The notes: generated from the sequence alone by a model not told the origin. A stretch of 64,000 bases of DNA from Hirsutella rhossiliensis (GCF_020360975.1 NW_025408667.1:1612001-1676000); one strand, 5' to 3'. Positions 22,506 to 36,455 are shown, numbered from the stretch's first letter. Numbers and translations: made by a program.

Positions 22506-25500
22506 TTCTTAGCGACTTTCTAACCTAAGATACTAATAGAAAGGGCGCGATAATAATAGGTAAGGCTCTCTTCCTAAGTATATAAGTAAGTAAATAAACC
22601 GTCGATAGAACTTTTCTCCTTTACTATAATCCCTTCCCTTTATATTATTAATTCCTCCCTTTACCTATAAGCTACTTATTTAGCTCTTTCCTATCTTTAC
22701 TCGCGTACTTCCTTTTTTAGATAATTATTTACTACCCCTTATATACGCTCTTAAGTATTTACGCTTATTATTCCTAAGGGCGTTAGGGAAATAAAGTAGT
22801 TAATATCTTTACTAGTTTATAGCTTTAGGTATAGCTAGATTAAATAAGCTATAGAGTCTTATAGACTAGTTATTATTACGTTACTAGTAGTCTTACGTAA
22901 ATATATAGAATTATAGTTATTAATATCCTAGTAGTATTTCTAATATATTCCTAGGTTTTTAACTCCTTTAACCTAATAGGGTTTAAAGCCTAGTATAAAC
23001 CTTATAAGGATTATAGCTAGAGAGGCTATTACTATACTTTATTTCTAGGGAGTAATAAGGCGCGCTATAAGCGTTACTAAAGTCTTTAGCCTTAGGGTAA
23101 TTAACTAAGCGCCTAGTAATTTCGGAGTCTTAGGGCGAGTTAGTAGCCGCGCTATCTACCTTTCCTCCCTACTAGCTTCTTATTAAGCTATCGGTAAAGG
23201 TATAGTTATAAGTCTTTCGCTCTTTTATATATTTAAAGGGGTCGTTAGTAGCGGGCGAGGAGTAAGCTTAATTAGCTATATATTTAAGGGGGAAAATAAA
23301 GGTATTATTTTTATATAAATAAAGGGACTAGTAAGGGCGCTTAGCTCTCTCCTTTATAGATTTTAGGGTAAGGATCCTATCTTAAGGTTACTTAGGGAAA
23401 GGCTACTTAGTTTAGATAAGGAGCTTAATTTAGTTAACGCTTAAGGTAATAAAGGTCTAGGCTTATTCTTAATTCCTATTAGCGTAATTAAATAGTTAAA
23501 GGTCTTTTTAAGGAGGGGTTTTATAAAGAAACCGCGCGTAGCTTAAGCGATTAAGTTAGGTTACTCTATAAAGGTAGCTAGTATAGTTAGCTCTTTTCTC
23601 GCTCTCCTTACTATATAAGCTAGTTCTATATCTCCTTAAAGCAGTAGTTTCTATCCGCTAGGCCTATCTTAAAGGTTAACTACCTCTAAGACTTCTTAGA
23701 GGTCTTATTCTTCTTAATCTCTTAGAATAATATAGTTATATTAGTAAATCCGTTTATACCTAGGAATCCTTATAGGAAAGACTCCGCTAAAAGTTATTAA
23801 ACCTTAATTAAATAGTATCCTTTATAGTTATTTAACCCTACTATTAAACTACTAGGAAACTCTACTACCCTATAATATTACTTATATATAATTAAGTTTA
23901 TTCGCTATAATAGCTTAGATTCTATATATTAGCCTATTAATATAGCCTTTTATACTTATCTTCTTATCTAGCTTAAAGAAATACTAGTCTTAATATAAGA
24001 TTTTATATATCTATAAGGCTTCTTATATTACCCTATACCTTTACTTTAAAATTACTTTAACCTTTAAGTATTACTACTTAATTATCTTAAGGTATAGCTT
24101 AACTATACCTTTAACTTAGTATTAAATTATTATTAAAGCTAAGTAGCTATATTCCTACCTTTCTTACTAAGCGGTATAAGGGACTAGTATATAAGTAAAG
24201 TTATAAGGAACTTAAAGGATATAAAGAAACTACCGCTATACTTATAAGAACGTATAGAGTTTAGTATACCGTCCCTCTTTCTAAGTATTAAAAACAACTA
24301 AGTTTCTTTCCCTATAGTCTTAAAAGAACGCTCCTTAGTAAAGTCCCTTTTTATCTAGTCTTACTAAAAAGTTAATAACTTTAGTCGTATACCTTTATTT
24401 ATATATAAAGTAACTAAGGTTAAAGGTAAGAGCGGTAAACTTAATTAAATACTCCCTATCGTTTAGGTATTTATAGTACTTTATATATCTATCTTCTATA
24501 TCTTCGATAGGTTTCCCTTAATAGTTAGTAAAAACTATTAGTAAGTAAGGTAAGGGGTATATCGCGTTCTCGATACCTCTTATTAAGATCTTAATTATCG
24601 CGTTAAGGCTAAAGCTTATAGACTATCGTTTATCGATAGCTCTATAAAGAAAGTTATATATATCGACGATATACTCTTTTTAGTAGGCCTTATTCTTAGT
24701 AAATCCGTTTATCTTTTTAACGCCCTTATATATTATCTAAGCGTCTTTAAAGGTAATATCCTACTATTTAATAGGGCCTATTAATATTAAGTGCTAATAA
24801 TCTTTATAGATATACTAAGGAGGTTACTTTTACTTATAAACGTCTCGTTAGTCTTAGTCTATAAACCTTTCCTTATCTTTAGCGTAAAAGCGCCCTTCGC
24901 CGCCTTTTACTTTAACTTCGCCGTAGTAAGTAAGTAAAATAAAGCTCTTACTCCTGAATAGTAGTATACTAAAGAAGATAGTAGTATTCTTAAGGAGGTC
25001 TATAGCTAGGCCTAGGATACTATTTAGGTTCGCCGCTATATCTTAGGAAAGGGTAAAGTAAGTAAAAAAAAAGGAGAAAATAAGATTAAATAGTTAAGGT
25101 AAGTAGTTCTAAGTTATAACGCTAAGAGGCTAAGAGGGTATTATATATATATATAAGAGTTATATTAATAAAGGGGATCGTTATAAGTAGGGAAGCGTAT
25201 AGAGTATATATATATATATATATATAAAAGGAAGAAAAAGGAAGGAAGAAAGAGGGTATAGTAAGAGAAATAAATAGTTATTAAAGCGCGCGGTTATTAG
25301 TTACTTTAGCTAGCCTTTATAGTAGTAAGGTCTTAAGCGTATTTAAGGGTTACGCTTAAATAGCTTCTTTTACTAGTTATCGATTAATAAGCTATTTAAT
25401 CTCTGCCCTTTTCTTCTCCTCTTTACTTTTTTTATTCCTCTTCTTCCTTTTCTTTTTTCTATCTTCTTTATTTCTTTAAACTACTACCTCTTATCTTTTC

Positions 25501-27318
25501 TTTTTACGATTACCTCTTCTTCCTTATTATATCTTATAAGACCGTTAAACTTAAAACTAAAGAGCTATTAAATATCGTTAACCTCTCTTTAACTACTCTT
25601 TTATAACTTTCCCTCGTTACTACTACTCTTCTTACTTAGAATTATTATACTAAGGTCTTTCCTTTTTATATAGAGTACTTTTAAGTAACGACTATCTAAC
25701 TTATTTAATCTTACTTAGCTTATTCTAACTATCTTCTTTTATAGATCTATAATTACTTTAAGACCTAGGTCTATAGTAAAAATAATATCGGTTACTAAGG
25801 GTTTTTAATTTATATAGAAATTACCTTTTAATTATAGGTTCCGTTAAAAGCTCTTAATATTATTAGGATTAAAGCGCGCGGTCGCTCTCCTCTCTCTTAC
25901 TTTCTTAAGAGCACGCTAGGTCGGTATAATTAAATCGTCTTTTATACCCTTTATTATAAACGTTAGCTAGTAACCTATATCCCTATAGAAATCGCTTATC
26001 CGCGTAAATACTTCTTTTCTTAGCTTAGTTTAAGGCGGTAAGAATACTCTTAAATAGTCTTAATTACTTTATATAGAACTTATAATCCTTGCCTTTATTA
26101 AGGGTATATTCGAACTTATTAAATAACTATAACTTCCGCTTATAAGTATATTATATTTCCTTTTTATAAGTATATCTCTCTTTTAAGTACTATTAGTAGT
26201 TCTTATATTAACTATATCTAGGATTCGATTAAAGCGCCCGTTTATAAATAGTAGTACTTCCTTAGATATTATAGGGCTACTTACGACCTTAATAGATTCG
26301 CTAACTATATATATAGTTATAATTTCCGTACTAATCTTAAGACTAATAAATTTTACTATAAGTATATTAGTAATAAGACCGCCCCTTATCTTTTTTATAA
26401 TATCCTTAATCCCTTTAGTCCTATTAAGGATTTAAAGAAAGGGGAGGAAATTAACCTTATACTTATTTTACTTAAAAAGAGATTATATAGGTTTAATAAG
26501 CTCTCTCTTAAGTAATAATTAAATAGTCTTTAAGTTCGCTTTATAGTAGTCTATAATAGGTTTACTAGGAGTAGGTAGCCTTATTTAGTTACTATCTTTA
26601 GTAGTAAAAGTTTTTCTCTTAAAGTTATATACGTTTAATTTAGTAAGTCGAAAATATATTAAAATTTATCTTATAGGCGCGTTTATTTTCGCTATAGTAG
26701 GTCTCCCCCTCTATAATAAAGATAAAACGTCCTTATCTATAAAGTAAAAAATCCTATTCTTAAGGGAGGTAGGTAGTAAGAATATTTATTTTCTTACTTT
26801 ATTATTTAATTATATCTCTATTTATCTTCTTTAAGGTAGTAGAGGGTATATTATTATTAGGGAAAGGTAGGAAATATTATCTTTATTTACTTAAGGAGCT
26901 TTAAGTAGAAAATTTAAAATATTAAGGTAGTAGGTAAAGCGCTTATAAATATCTTAGCTACTATAGTCGTCCTTCAATTAAATAGTTAGACGGTGCCCTA
27001 GCTACTAGTTAGGCTTTAGCGTGCTTCTTATAATAGTTATAGATTTTTATCTTTACTACCTTTTCCTCCCTAGCTCCTTTTTACCTCCTCTTTTTCTTAT
27101 TAAATTAGTATCTTTAAGGCTCCTATATAGAGATCCTTTTTTACTTTACTAAGTTACGGTAGCTAAACCTTAATCGTATACCGTAGGCCTTTCTTAGGTA
27201 TCTATAGTCGCTCTTCTTTCTCTTCCTAGCTTTAATCTTTCTAAGGTTCGTTAAGGAGTTATTATAACTATAGTACTATCTAATCTAAGGCTTCTCTACT
27301 TAGTAAAAGTAGTAAATT
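22506..27318. other. 4.8 kb unresolved RIP-saturated sequence
   Basis: CA and TG are nearly absent throughout. Long stretches without non-RIP stops can be read (for instance around 25400-26700 on +), which suggests decayed protein-coding repeats, but I recognise no RT, integrase, transposase or helicase motif. (TA)n runs lie at about 25144-25162 and 25207-25227. A poly-A-like tract lies near 25068. No LTR or shared repeat within the window was found. Confidence 0.5.
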
Positions 27319-27575
27319 TATAAGAGCGCTACTAAGAGGTATAAGCTAGTAAAGTACTTAAGTATATAGTACTAATATATTAGTAGGGTATTAGTAGGGA
27401 ATCGTGCCTACCCCGCTTATATATTATAGACTACTTATTACTCCGACTAAAGAGGAGAAATCCCTCTTCTTATAAGCTTTAGTCTTACGATAAGGAGAAT
27501 ATAATATATATAGCGTAGTACCTCTAGCTATCTCTACTACCTAACTAATTATACTATAATATATATTCCCTTATA
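27319..27575 (+). repeat. 5' LTR of gypsy2
   Basis: The 257-bp sequence from TATAAGAGCGCT to CCCTTATA is nearly identical to 41210-41466, sharing for example AGGAGAAATCCCTCTT. The ends fit TGTAAG...CTTACA after RIP. The left flank AAATT is not repeated on the right of the element. Confidence 0.9.
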
Positions 27576-27699
27576 ATTTCTAAAGCTTTCCTTTTTAGTT
27601 ACTTAGTAAAGATAGCTACTTAGAGAATACTATATAACGCTCTTATAGCGTAATATAGTAGTTAACTAGTCGAGGCCTCTTTATTATATATATTAAGTA

Positions 27700-28900
27700 T
27701 CTACTTAGGTAATAAAGAATAGGAAGATATATCCTTAAAATAGACCCCTACTATAGACGGCGTTATAACTATATCGAAGATATTACTACTTATAAGCGTA
27801 AGATAACTATCTTATAAGGAAAAGCTTATAGCCCTATAAGCGCGCGTTAAGGAGCTAGAGGAGACGAAACGTCTATAAGATCGCGTTATATAATTAAAAG
27901 AGGAAATTACTAAACGCGCTAGTACTATCGCTATCTATTTAGGGAAGCGTCGATAGTCTTACTCCCTTAAATTAAACGGTAGTCGCGGTAGCGAGGTTAA
28001 GATTAAAAATATCGCTTAATTATCTTAACTTACTAATATATAGAAACATTTAGACTAGACTTACGATCTAAAGGATGCTTTTAAGGTAGCGCTTAAATAT
28101 TTTTATTGCGATAAAACGAAGATCCTCTACGCGGTAGATTATATATATAGCGACTATAAAGTAAGATAGCGCTAATACTTTAGAGAATAGACGCTAATTA
28201 ACTAGACTAAATATAGTATAGATTAAGTATACTTTAAAGAATAGATACTTATCTTAATTAAGGATACTATAAATAAGGAGATACTATTAATAATATAGTT
28301 AAAGGAGGCTTATTAATAAGAAGGCTAGTCCCTCCTAGAGTTTAGCTTATACCTTAACTCCTTAGAGAGGTATTTTAAACGCTTATTAGAAAAAGTATAT
28401 ACTCTTATATTTCTCGCTAAGCTAGAGCTATAACTTTAAGACTAAATTAACCTTTATTTAATACCTATTTATACCTATTAATAAGAAGAGCTTATATAAG
28501 TCGCTTAACGATATTAAGATACTACTATTAATAAAAAGCAATATATTAATACTACTTCTACCCTTAAAGGAAATAGGAATAGAAATAGTACTATACCTTA
28601 AGGTAGTATATATAAGGAGAGGAATTAAAGAGGCTAATAAGCTAAGCTAAATCGTTAAGGAAATACTACCGATTTAACCGATAACTATTAAGCTAGCGAT
28701 ATACTTACTAAGGGCTAAACTAAAGGATATTATTAAGGAAGAGGATCTTTTACTTAATTAAGAATTATATATTTCTAATATAATAAGCTAGGATATCTAT
28801 CTATAGAATATACTATTTCTTTAAGGGTAGAAACCTTAGTAAAGACTCTTAGACTTAATACCGTAAAATAAGGAAAAGGTAAGATATTAAAGTAAATGCC
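27700..28900 (+). pseudogene. gag: gypsy2 gag
   Basis: After the LTR a charged N-terminal region (LEETKRL-DRV near 27850) leads into a gag core: LKDAFKVALKYFYCDKTKI near 28060-28125 and SLLEFSLYLNSLERYFKRLLEK near 28330-28400. The latter is typical of the capsid region of Ty3/gypsy gag (retrotransposon gag fold). Stops are RIP type. A second copy of the C-terminal part and beyond is present at 7174-8117. The protein would assemble particles around element RNA. Confidence 0.75.
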
Positions 28901-30743
28901 TCTCCCTTAGTAAACTTAATACTTATAGGATAGTTACTTAAAACTCCTATAATAATATTAAGGCGAAACCTTACTAAAGTCCCTATATACTTAGATACTT
29001 ATAGTACTATTAACCTTATAAATATATACTTTACTTAATAGTAGGGATTACTATAAGTAGCGCTATTATACCCTAAGTTATTAGGGCTTAATAATAGTAA
29101 GGTAAGGGAGTATAGAGTATAATTAGTACCGCTTTAAATAATAAATATAAAAGGCACTAAAAAGATAATTACTTATTTCTATATTAATACTAATAAGTTA
29201 ACGTTAAACGATTAGGTACTAATCCTTTTATTAGTTACTACTTTAGAAGATAAATATATTTATATTATTCTATAAAAACAATAGTAGTAGTTTAAGTATT
29301 AACTAGGTAGCGAAACCCTATAGAACCCTTATAAATTCCTTTAAGAATATAAGAATAAAGTAAGGGTATATATAATAACGCTTAATCCTAAGCTAATCCC
29401 GCTACTAAATAAAGATAAAGATAAAGGGATTCTATAAGAAGAATAAGCCGAAATCCTATTAACTCTCTACTAGTTTAAAGATACTTTCTTAGCTAATAAA
29501 TCCGACTTACTACTAGCTAGAAAAAGAATAAATTACTTAATTAATTTAATCCTTAATATAGAACCCCCTTATAGACTAATTTACCCTTTATTATAAAGGG
29601 AACTCTAAGTATTATATAACTAGATCTAAGATACGATAAGACGGAAAATAATCTAGGAGTTAAAGAGCTTAGCCGGGGCGCCTATCCTTTTTATTTTAAA
29701 AAAGGATAGCACCTTATAGCTATATATAGACTACTAAGGACTTAACTAGGTTATATAAAAGAATCGGTACCCTTTACCCCTTATTTTAGAGATTATTAAC
29801 TACTATTAAGGAGCTAAGTATTTTTCTAAGATTAATATATAGAATATATACTAACGTATTTAAATTTAAGAAGGAGATAAATAGAAGACCGCTTTCTAAA
29901 CGTATTATAGATATTTCGAATACCTAGTAATACCCTTTAGACTTACTAATATACTAGCTACGTTTTAGAGCTATATTTATTACGCGCTTAAGGGGCTTAT
30001 AAATATAATCTATATAGTCTACCTTAATAATATCCTTATATACTCTAAGATAAGAGAAGAATATACTAAATACTTATAATAAGTAATAGAAAGGTTAAGG
30101 GCTATAGAGCTCTATATAAAACTATTAAAGTATATCTTCTATTAATAGTTAGTTAAGTTCCTTAAGTTTATTTTATCTATTAATAAGGTATCGATAGACC
30201 CTTAATAGGTAGAGGCAATAGCTTAATAGCCTAAACCTATAACCTATTATAATATTTAGGTTTTCCTTAGGTTCTATAATTTTTACTAACGATTTATATA
30301 TAGGTACTTAGGAGTTATAGCGCCCTTAACTATATTACTAAAAGGGAGTAAGAATAAAAAGAAGCTAGGGAGTATAGAGCTAAACCTTACTAAAAGGGCA
30401 GCGTTTTAGGCTTTTAAGGATACTTTTTAAGGAGCCCTACTCCTTTAATATTATAATCTAGAAAGACGTATTTATATCGAAATAGATATATCGTAATTCG
30501 CGATAGTAGGGATTATCTCTTAACTTAATAATAAAGGACGTTACTATCTAATTATATTTTAGTTAAGGAAGTTTACTAGAGCTAAACTTAATTATAGTAT
30601 TCTAGACTAAGAACTATTTACTATTATTAAGTTATTTAAATACTAGTAATATTATATTAAAGGGGCAGCGTATAAAGTAAAGGTATTATCGGACTATTAT
30701 AACCTTTAAACGATTATACGCTAAACCTCCTTAAATAGGAGGT
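28900..30743 (+). pseudogene. pol: gypsy2 pol, part 1 (protease, RT, start of RNase H)
   Basis: The protease region lies at about 28900-29250 and is poorly resolved. The RT reads CIDYRGLN-like (YIDY-GLN) near 29725, NRYPLPLILEIIN near 29762-29800, GAKYFSKIN near 29812, FGLTNVLATF near 29935-29965 and VYLNNILIYS near 30018-30047, where YLDDILIYS has both Asp codons changed to Asn by TpG to TpA. RNase H begins near 30470 and is cut by B1 after position 30748. Reading resumes at 37083 in frame once B1 and one AAGTA are removed. Confidence 0.9.
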
Positions 30744-30748
30744 AAGTA

Positions 30749-31224
30749 TCTTACGTAGAGAGATACGAGAAGTATATAAAAATGCACGAAGGTGAAATTA
30801 GAAGTAAGGGGTTAGATAGGTAGGGCAGAGGGATTTGATTCTTACGGGAGCAGCAATTGCGGTAGGGGAGTGATTATTATATTGCCTTAATTGTCCTTCT
30901 TTCCTCTATCTAACGCCCATCTTTATACCCGTCTAGTATCTTAATTAACAAAGAAGATCCTACTTAAAGAAGCTACTAATGTCCTTTTAACTACCGAGCT
31001 TTTTGCCGGTTTTTCCCCTCCTTTCTAGCCGTTACCGGCATATCCGTCTTATCTCTCGCTACCTCTATAGGAAGCTATCGCTACTTCTGCTTCCCCTTAT
31101 GCCCCCACCCTCCTTTCTACACCTCCTTTTAGCTCCTTCCTTAAAACCTGTTTTTTAGCTTCCTAGGTCCCTCGTGCTAAGGGATATCTCCGAGAACTGC
31201 GAAATCAGGCCACGCTTCGCGACA
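30749..31224 (-). repeat. 3' LTR of B1
   Basis: In element orientation it starts TGTCGCGAAGCGTGGCC at 31224 and ends ...CTCTACGTAAGA at 30749. The purine run AAGGGGTG (minus, about 31225-31233) is the polypurine tract next to it. Confidence 0.95.
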
Positions 31225-31560
31225 CACCCCTTAGCTATAGCCTGCCCTTATAGAAAGGGTAAAGCTAAATACCTAGGCCGGTGAGCGTATAGAGGAGGTC
31301 TTAGTCTATACTTATCCCCTACTCGAGAAATCCGGGTTTTAGCCCCGGGCTCTTTTAGACCTACTTTGGGAAAAGGGGCCTAAGGAGGAAATTAAGTCCT
31401 ATAAGAAAGGGGGCTTCTAAGGACAAGTCCCTAAAAGGGGCCTTTAAGAAGAACAAGTCCTAATTAAGCTTAGGGCCTCCTCTAGGATAAGTCCTAATTC
31501 CTCTCTTCGGCTATAGACGTCTCCTTCCTCCTACGTGCTATTAGCTCCTCTCGTAGACTC
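31225..31560 (-). other. 3' untranslated region of B1 with short AAGTCC repeats and polypurine tract
   Basis: Between the end of pol and the 3' LTR there are several copies of ACAAGTCCT/ATAAGTCCTAATT-like words (about 31420-31500), also present in B3. No coding frame was recognised. Confidence 0.5.
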
Positions 31561-34500
31561 TTAAGGCGGGCTTCTAAGGACAGCTTCTCTCGAACGTCTT
31601 CTAGCCCAATTTACTATAAAAAGATAGCTAGCTTCTGCTTCGGTAGGGGCTTCGTAAGACCGTCGGCTTTTATTAATGCCGTTAGAACCTAACGGATGGA
31701 AATAAGTCCCCTTTAGACCTCTTAGCGTAACCAATGCTAGTAGATATCGATATACCGTAGCCGGGTCGATAGCTTACTATTTTCCTCCGTAAGAATTCGT
31801 ATAGTCTGCGTATTATCGCATTCTATAGCTAACGGGGACGGAATTTGCAGTCGTAACGATATTAGTAGCCGGCTAAGGAAAATCGCTTCTTTTAACGCTT
31901 CTAAAAGAGCTAGTAGCTCTGCCTCCGTGCTTAATATAGTGACGGTAGCTTGTTTCGAAGCTCTCTAAGCAATGGTTCCTCTAAAAAGGGATATAATATA
32001 CCCCTATAAGCTCTTTCTGTCTAAGGAATTGTCCGCAAAGGACGAATCGCTCGAATAAAGGAAGATTTCGGCAGCTTATTTCCTTCCCTGCCCTCCTAGG
32101 CGCAGACTATATAATCTCGTTAAATAGAGATAAAGGATAGCTCTATCTGCTGCTTCTTAATGCCTAGGGCTAGGATTCTGGTTGTGCCTAGCTAGCCGGG
32201 AGACCGTAAAAGAGATATCCGGTCTAGTAGAAATAGCTGAAAAAAGCAGGGAGCCCACCTTCTATTAATATTGGTGTTTCTCTTGCTCCCTAGCTTAAAA
32301 GGACGGATTAGGCAAAAGCTCTTCGTCTAATATAGGCGTAGAGGGAAGCTTCTTATCGAGGGAATTAGGGAGGAATTTATAAGCGACCTTATCGATATAG
32401 GCGTCTTAGGTAAGCTAGACAGTCCGTTAGGACCTATTCCTAAGGATTTATATCCCTAGGAACCACTTTAGCTCCCCTAGCCTAGTTATCTTATACCTTT
32501 GTTGTAGGCCTCGTATAGCCTCCCTAGTAGCAGCCTCTTCCTCTTTTAGGTAGGCCTAGATAATGTCGTCGACGTAGAAGAAGACCGTGATTTTACCCTT
32601 CTATATTATACACGGTTCCTAAGGGACTTTCTTAAAGCCTAGGGCTTCGAGGGAACCTATTAAATGCTATTGCTAAAGAAGGGGTGATCTTCGTAGTCCG
32701 TATAGAGCTTTCCTAAGCCTTAGAACCTTTCCTAGCTATTAGAAGCCTAGTAGAAGGCGTATATAGATAACTTCTTCTTCCTCGAGTAGGCAGTTAATAA
32801 AGGCGTCAACTATATCTATCTAATCGAGCTCGAGGTCGAATTCTACTGCTATAGCTATAAGGGTCCGAAAAGACATCCTAGCTAGGGTGGTTGCCCTAGT
32901 AGGTAAATCCCCTTTTTCCTATTAATTCCTATAGATAACTAGCCGGGCCTTGCACTTTTAAAGGAAGCCGTGTTTATTAGTCTTATAGATAAAGACCCAC
33001 TTATAGCTAAGGACCTGTTTTCCTCTTACTTTTTCCTTAAGGACCTCTTCGAAAGACCCTATCTCTTCGTGTAAGGCTAGGTGGTCTTTCTAGGCCTAGA
33101 AAAACTAGTCTCTAAAGGGGTGTCTTTCTAGCTGCTTCTGGTTTGCTAGTAGGTCCGGGAGGTCTCTTTTATATACCTTCCTTGCTAATACTGGCTTAAA
33201 AAGCCGGCCTGCTGTGAACGCTCCGTAGGAACCGTCTTCTATTAGCGTTAGGTAGAAGTCGGAAAAACGATCGAAATAGGGGAGAGGTTTATCTTCTTTA
33301 GTATCCGTATCGGGCCCTATACCTTCCTTTGCTTCTCGAAGTAGGGATAAAAAGGCAGCCGGGTAATCCTTCGAGAGAGGTGCCTTTCCTACCCCCTTAG
33401 GGCCGAGACGGAAGACTAACTAAAAAGCTGCTTTTAGATCTTCTTCTTCTATAGGAGGAGGCGTAGGTAGGTAGGCGTATTCTAGCTCTACCGCTTTCCT
33501 ATAGTCTCCTTCTTCGTCTAGATCATCTAATCTAACAGCTTCCTCTTCGAAGTCGGCGTTATCCTCGACTACTTTAACGTCGGTTTCTTCTTCCGTTTCC
33601 TTGTCTAGGACTTCTTCTTAAGACTGTTAGGAAGGGGGGATTTAAATCTTCTAAATTAGCTAACGTTGAGAGAGTAAAAGGGGCTGTTGATCCCTCTTTC
33701 CGTTAAAGAAGCTAAATTCGTCGAAAATTATATCCCTAGTCGAAATAACCTTCCGTAGAAGAGGAATCTAGATCCGGAAGATATTCGTAGAATTATAACC
33801 AACGAGGTAACTAATAAAGGCTCTAGGATCAAGCTTTCTTTTCTTCTTCCTTTTTAGCTATATATCGGCAGTTATTGCGTATGCCTTGCGGCCGTAGGCA
33901 CGAAGGTAGGCTAGCGAGGCCCTCTTCTTCGTAAAGAGCTCGAGGGGGGATTTCTAGTCTATTCCTTAGTTTAGTCCCCTAGGGTCCTTTAGGTCTCTCG
34001 GGGTCCGGTTCCGTAGGTAATAGGCGGTCTTAACGACTTCCCTCTAAAGGTCGTGTAGAAGCCTTACAGCAAGTCTTATTATACGGGCCCTTTCTATTAT
34101 AGCACCCCCTGATCTTTCTGCCCCTCCGTTCTAGGCCTAGGTATTCGGTGCTAACGGGAGGGGTAAAATGCCCCTTTTTCGAAGCCAATTTAAGATATCC
34201 TTTATAAATAGCTCTCCGTTAGACCGTATCTTCTTTACCTCGTAGCTAAAGTAGGATTTTATCTAGTTAACGAAGTCCCGGAGGGCAGACTAGTTATGCT
34301 TGCTTAGGTAGGTCCGTAAGAAATAGGGGAAAACCATCCCTAAAAAGGCGTCTATAAAAAACATCACCCTAACGAAGCTTTCCTAATCCCTAGAGACGTC
34401 GGTCTAGTCGACCTAAATTTCCTTACACGGCTGGTCCGGCCGTATAGGCATTCGTCTAGAAATTCGTCTCCTAGTCTTCCCTTAGCCGTAATATTCGCAT

Positions 34501-35070
34501 TCGACGGTCTTTAGTCCCCTTATTCGTACGCCCTATTATTGTCCTAGCTTATATAAAGCTAAGGGGCCCGGGTAACTAAGTCGTGCGTGCTAAAGAATGC
34601 CGTCTCCTTAGGCTGCCGGAAGAGGGTCCTTTATAGTAGACCTATTCCTCCTAGCAGGGAAAGCTAACTTCTCGAGTGGTTCCTTCCTAAGGATAGGTCG
34701 GAATTCGAGAATAAATTAACCGAATTTTTCCTCGATAAGCCTAATAGTCTGATTCTTCTAGACTAGCCTCGTAGGCTTAGACGTCGTATCCTAGAAGATT
34801 CCTTCCTTTCGAAGAAGGCGGAAGGAAATCAGGCTCGTTAAAAATCGAGGGCAAAAAGCTACCCTTTTTCTTCGAAGAATTTATATAGATCCGTTAGGTA
34901 ATTTCATCGTAAAATTCACCCTTCCGTACCCCTCTATCCGTACGGTTGATTCCCCGGCAATAAGGTATTCCCTCCGTGCCTTCTTAAAGGACCGGAATCG
35001 TAAGAGTATATTGCAGATGTCGAGGGAAGCACTAGAGTCAAGGATAGCTGATTTTCGTAGGGGATAATCG
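31560..35070 (-). pseudogene. pol: B1 pol (protease, integrase, RT, RNase H)
   Basis: Order on minus: protease with LDSSASLDI (LDSGAS type) near 35045-35015; integrase about 34900-33900; RT with FYVDDII followed by an AYLKEEE stretch, YVDD at 32565-32576 (minus), both Asp intact; RNase H with EAELLALLEA near 31920-31890 and YIDIHY-WL-like His region further on. IN before RT makes it copia. Domains keep long readable stretches and broken codons are mostly TAG/TAA at Gln and Trp positions. The protein would process Gag, copy the RNA and integrate the product. Dead in this copy. Confidence 0.9.
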
Positions 35071-35324
35071 GAGGGCTCTAACGGTTGGTCTTAGCCTTAT
35101 TGATCCGTAGGGAAGATAAAGGCCGGATTTGCTATACTAACGATTTTTCCTCGAATTTGCGGCTCGAATAAGGGCAGCGGCGTTAGTTGCTATTTCTTAG
35201 CAACCCAAATCTCGTCTATCTTCTTCTATAACGAGGGGTCCTCCTTAAGAGACTGTTATATCGTTTCTTATAGCCTCTTTAAAGGGTTAAATCCTTTAGG
35301 TCGGTTTTCCTCGAAGACCTACTA

Positions 35325-36455
35325 GCATTGTAATAATCGATAGCCTAGGGATTTGCATGCTAGGCAGCCGTTTCGTCGTCTAGTCTTCTATTTCTTCGAG
35401 GAATCCTCGTCCCGATCCGGAAGGTCTGCTTAAAAACCCCCCCTTTTTACCCCTTATTGCTAATGTTAACGAGGTTCGATTTCGACTAGTTCCCTGATTT
35501 TTCGACTAACGGACTAAAAGGTCTATTAGGGGACTAGTCGGGCCGGTCTGACTAACGGGACCGGGGCCGGGCCCGGGGTAAGAGGCGGAGCCGGGGCCGG
35601 GCCTACGGCAGCCGTTAAAGACAGTGTTAATGCTCTCGAGGGAGGAGGAGCCGAAGGAGCAACAGCCGCAGCAGCAGCAGCGGGAGCCGCAACAACAGGG
35701 GCTGCAGCAGCTGCAGGGGCAGCAGGTCGAGCCGTCTAGGTCGAGTGCTAGCCACGAAGGAATAAGACTACTTACTGTTGTACTCTAGCAGCCTCTTCGT
35801 CTAGTTCCCGGCTAGCCTCTCGAAAGATAGTCGAGTAACCGTTACTAATAGGCTTTATTAGCAGAGATATATCCCGTAGCCACTAGCCGGAAAGAGCTTC
35901 TATAAGGAAGTATTAGTTAGCTTCCTCGAGGATTTCTTCCTACTTAGCTAGCCACGAAGAAGCTAGTAGGTTCCTAGCAGAAAAGGCTCCTAGGTGGGCC
36001 GTATAGGTCTTCCTAATACGGTTAGTTATATAACCTCTTAAGGGAGCTATCGAGGTCTCGAGCTTTAAAAGCCACTGCCTAGGAGTCTCTTCCTCTCGAA
36101 GAGAGATTAGCTTTGCGGTACTAACGGATTCCGTTATCGCCGTACGAGCAGCCGTTAGTAGCTTCGTTTCGTAGAGGTATTCCTTCCGGTAACTCTCGTA
36201 GTCGCCTAAGGCAGCAGAAAAAGCTCTCTATTATGCAGAGGTTAGCTCGGAGAAGAGGGTAGCTCCCTCTATAAAGTCCGTCGCCCTAGGACGAAGAGGG
36301 GGCTTAAGAGGGTCCTGCTTATTAGAGAAGACCAAATTATAGATAGTTCTATCTACACGAGCCCGTAGCTCTTTTACCTACTTATCCCAATCTTAGGGCT
36401 CTATAAGAATCGTCCTATGGACCGTCGGGACGGTAGAGGAGTCGATTTTCGTTAT
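35325..36455 (-). pseudogene. gag: B1 gag with zinc knuckle and poly-Ala/Pro linker
   Basis: The start is ATA at 36453-36455 (ATG before RIP), followed by TKID in the + copy's alignment. The N-terminal two thirds is helical and Glu/Arg/Leu-rich, alignable with B4 gag (63131 onward). A linker of Ala, Pro and Gln codons built of GCTG/CAG repeats lies at about 35740-35630. A zinc knuckle at 35366-35325 reads C-LA-C-KSLG-Y-RLLQ-C, i.e. C-x2-C-x4-H-x4-C with His changed to Tyr. The protein would form particles and bind RNA. Confidence 0.8.

Noticed and set aside
25139..25230. (TA)n runs as a possible origin or centromere core
   Set aside because: Short TA runs occur all over RIPed DNA and carry no further structure here.
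35630..35740. CAG/CTG trinucleotide array as a stand-alone microsatellite
   Set aside because: It is the Ala/Pro linker of copia B gag, present at the same place in B1, B2, B3 and B4.
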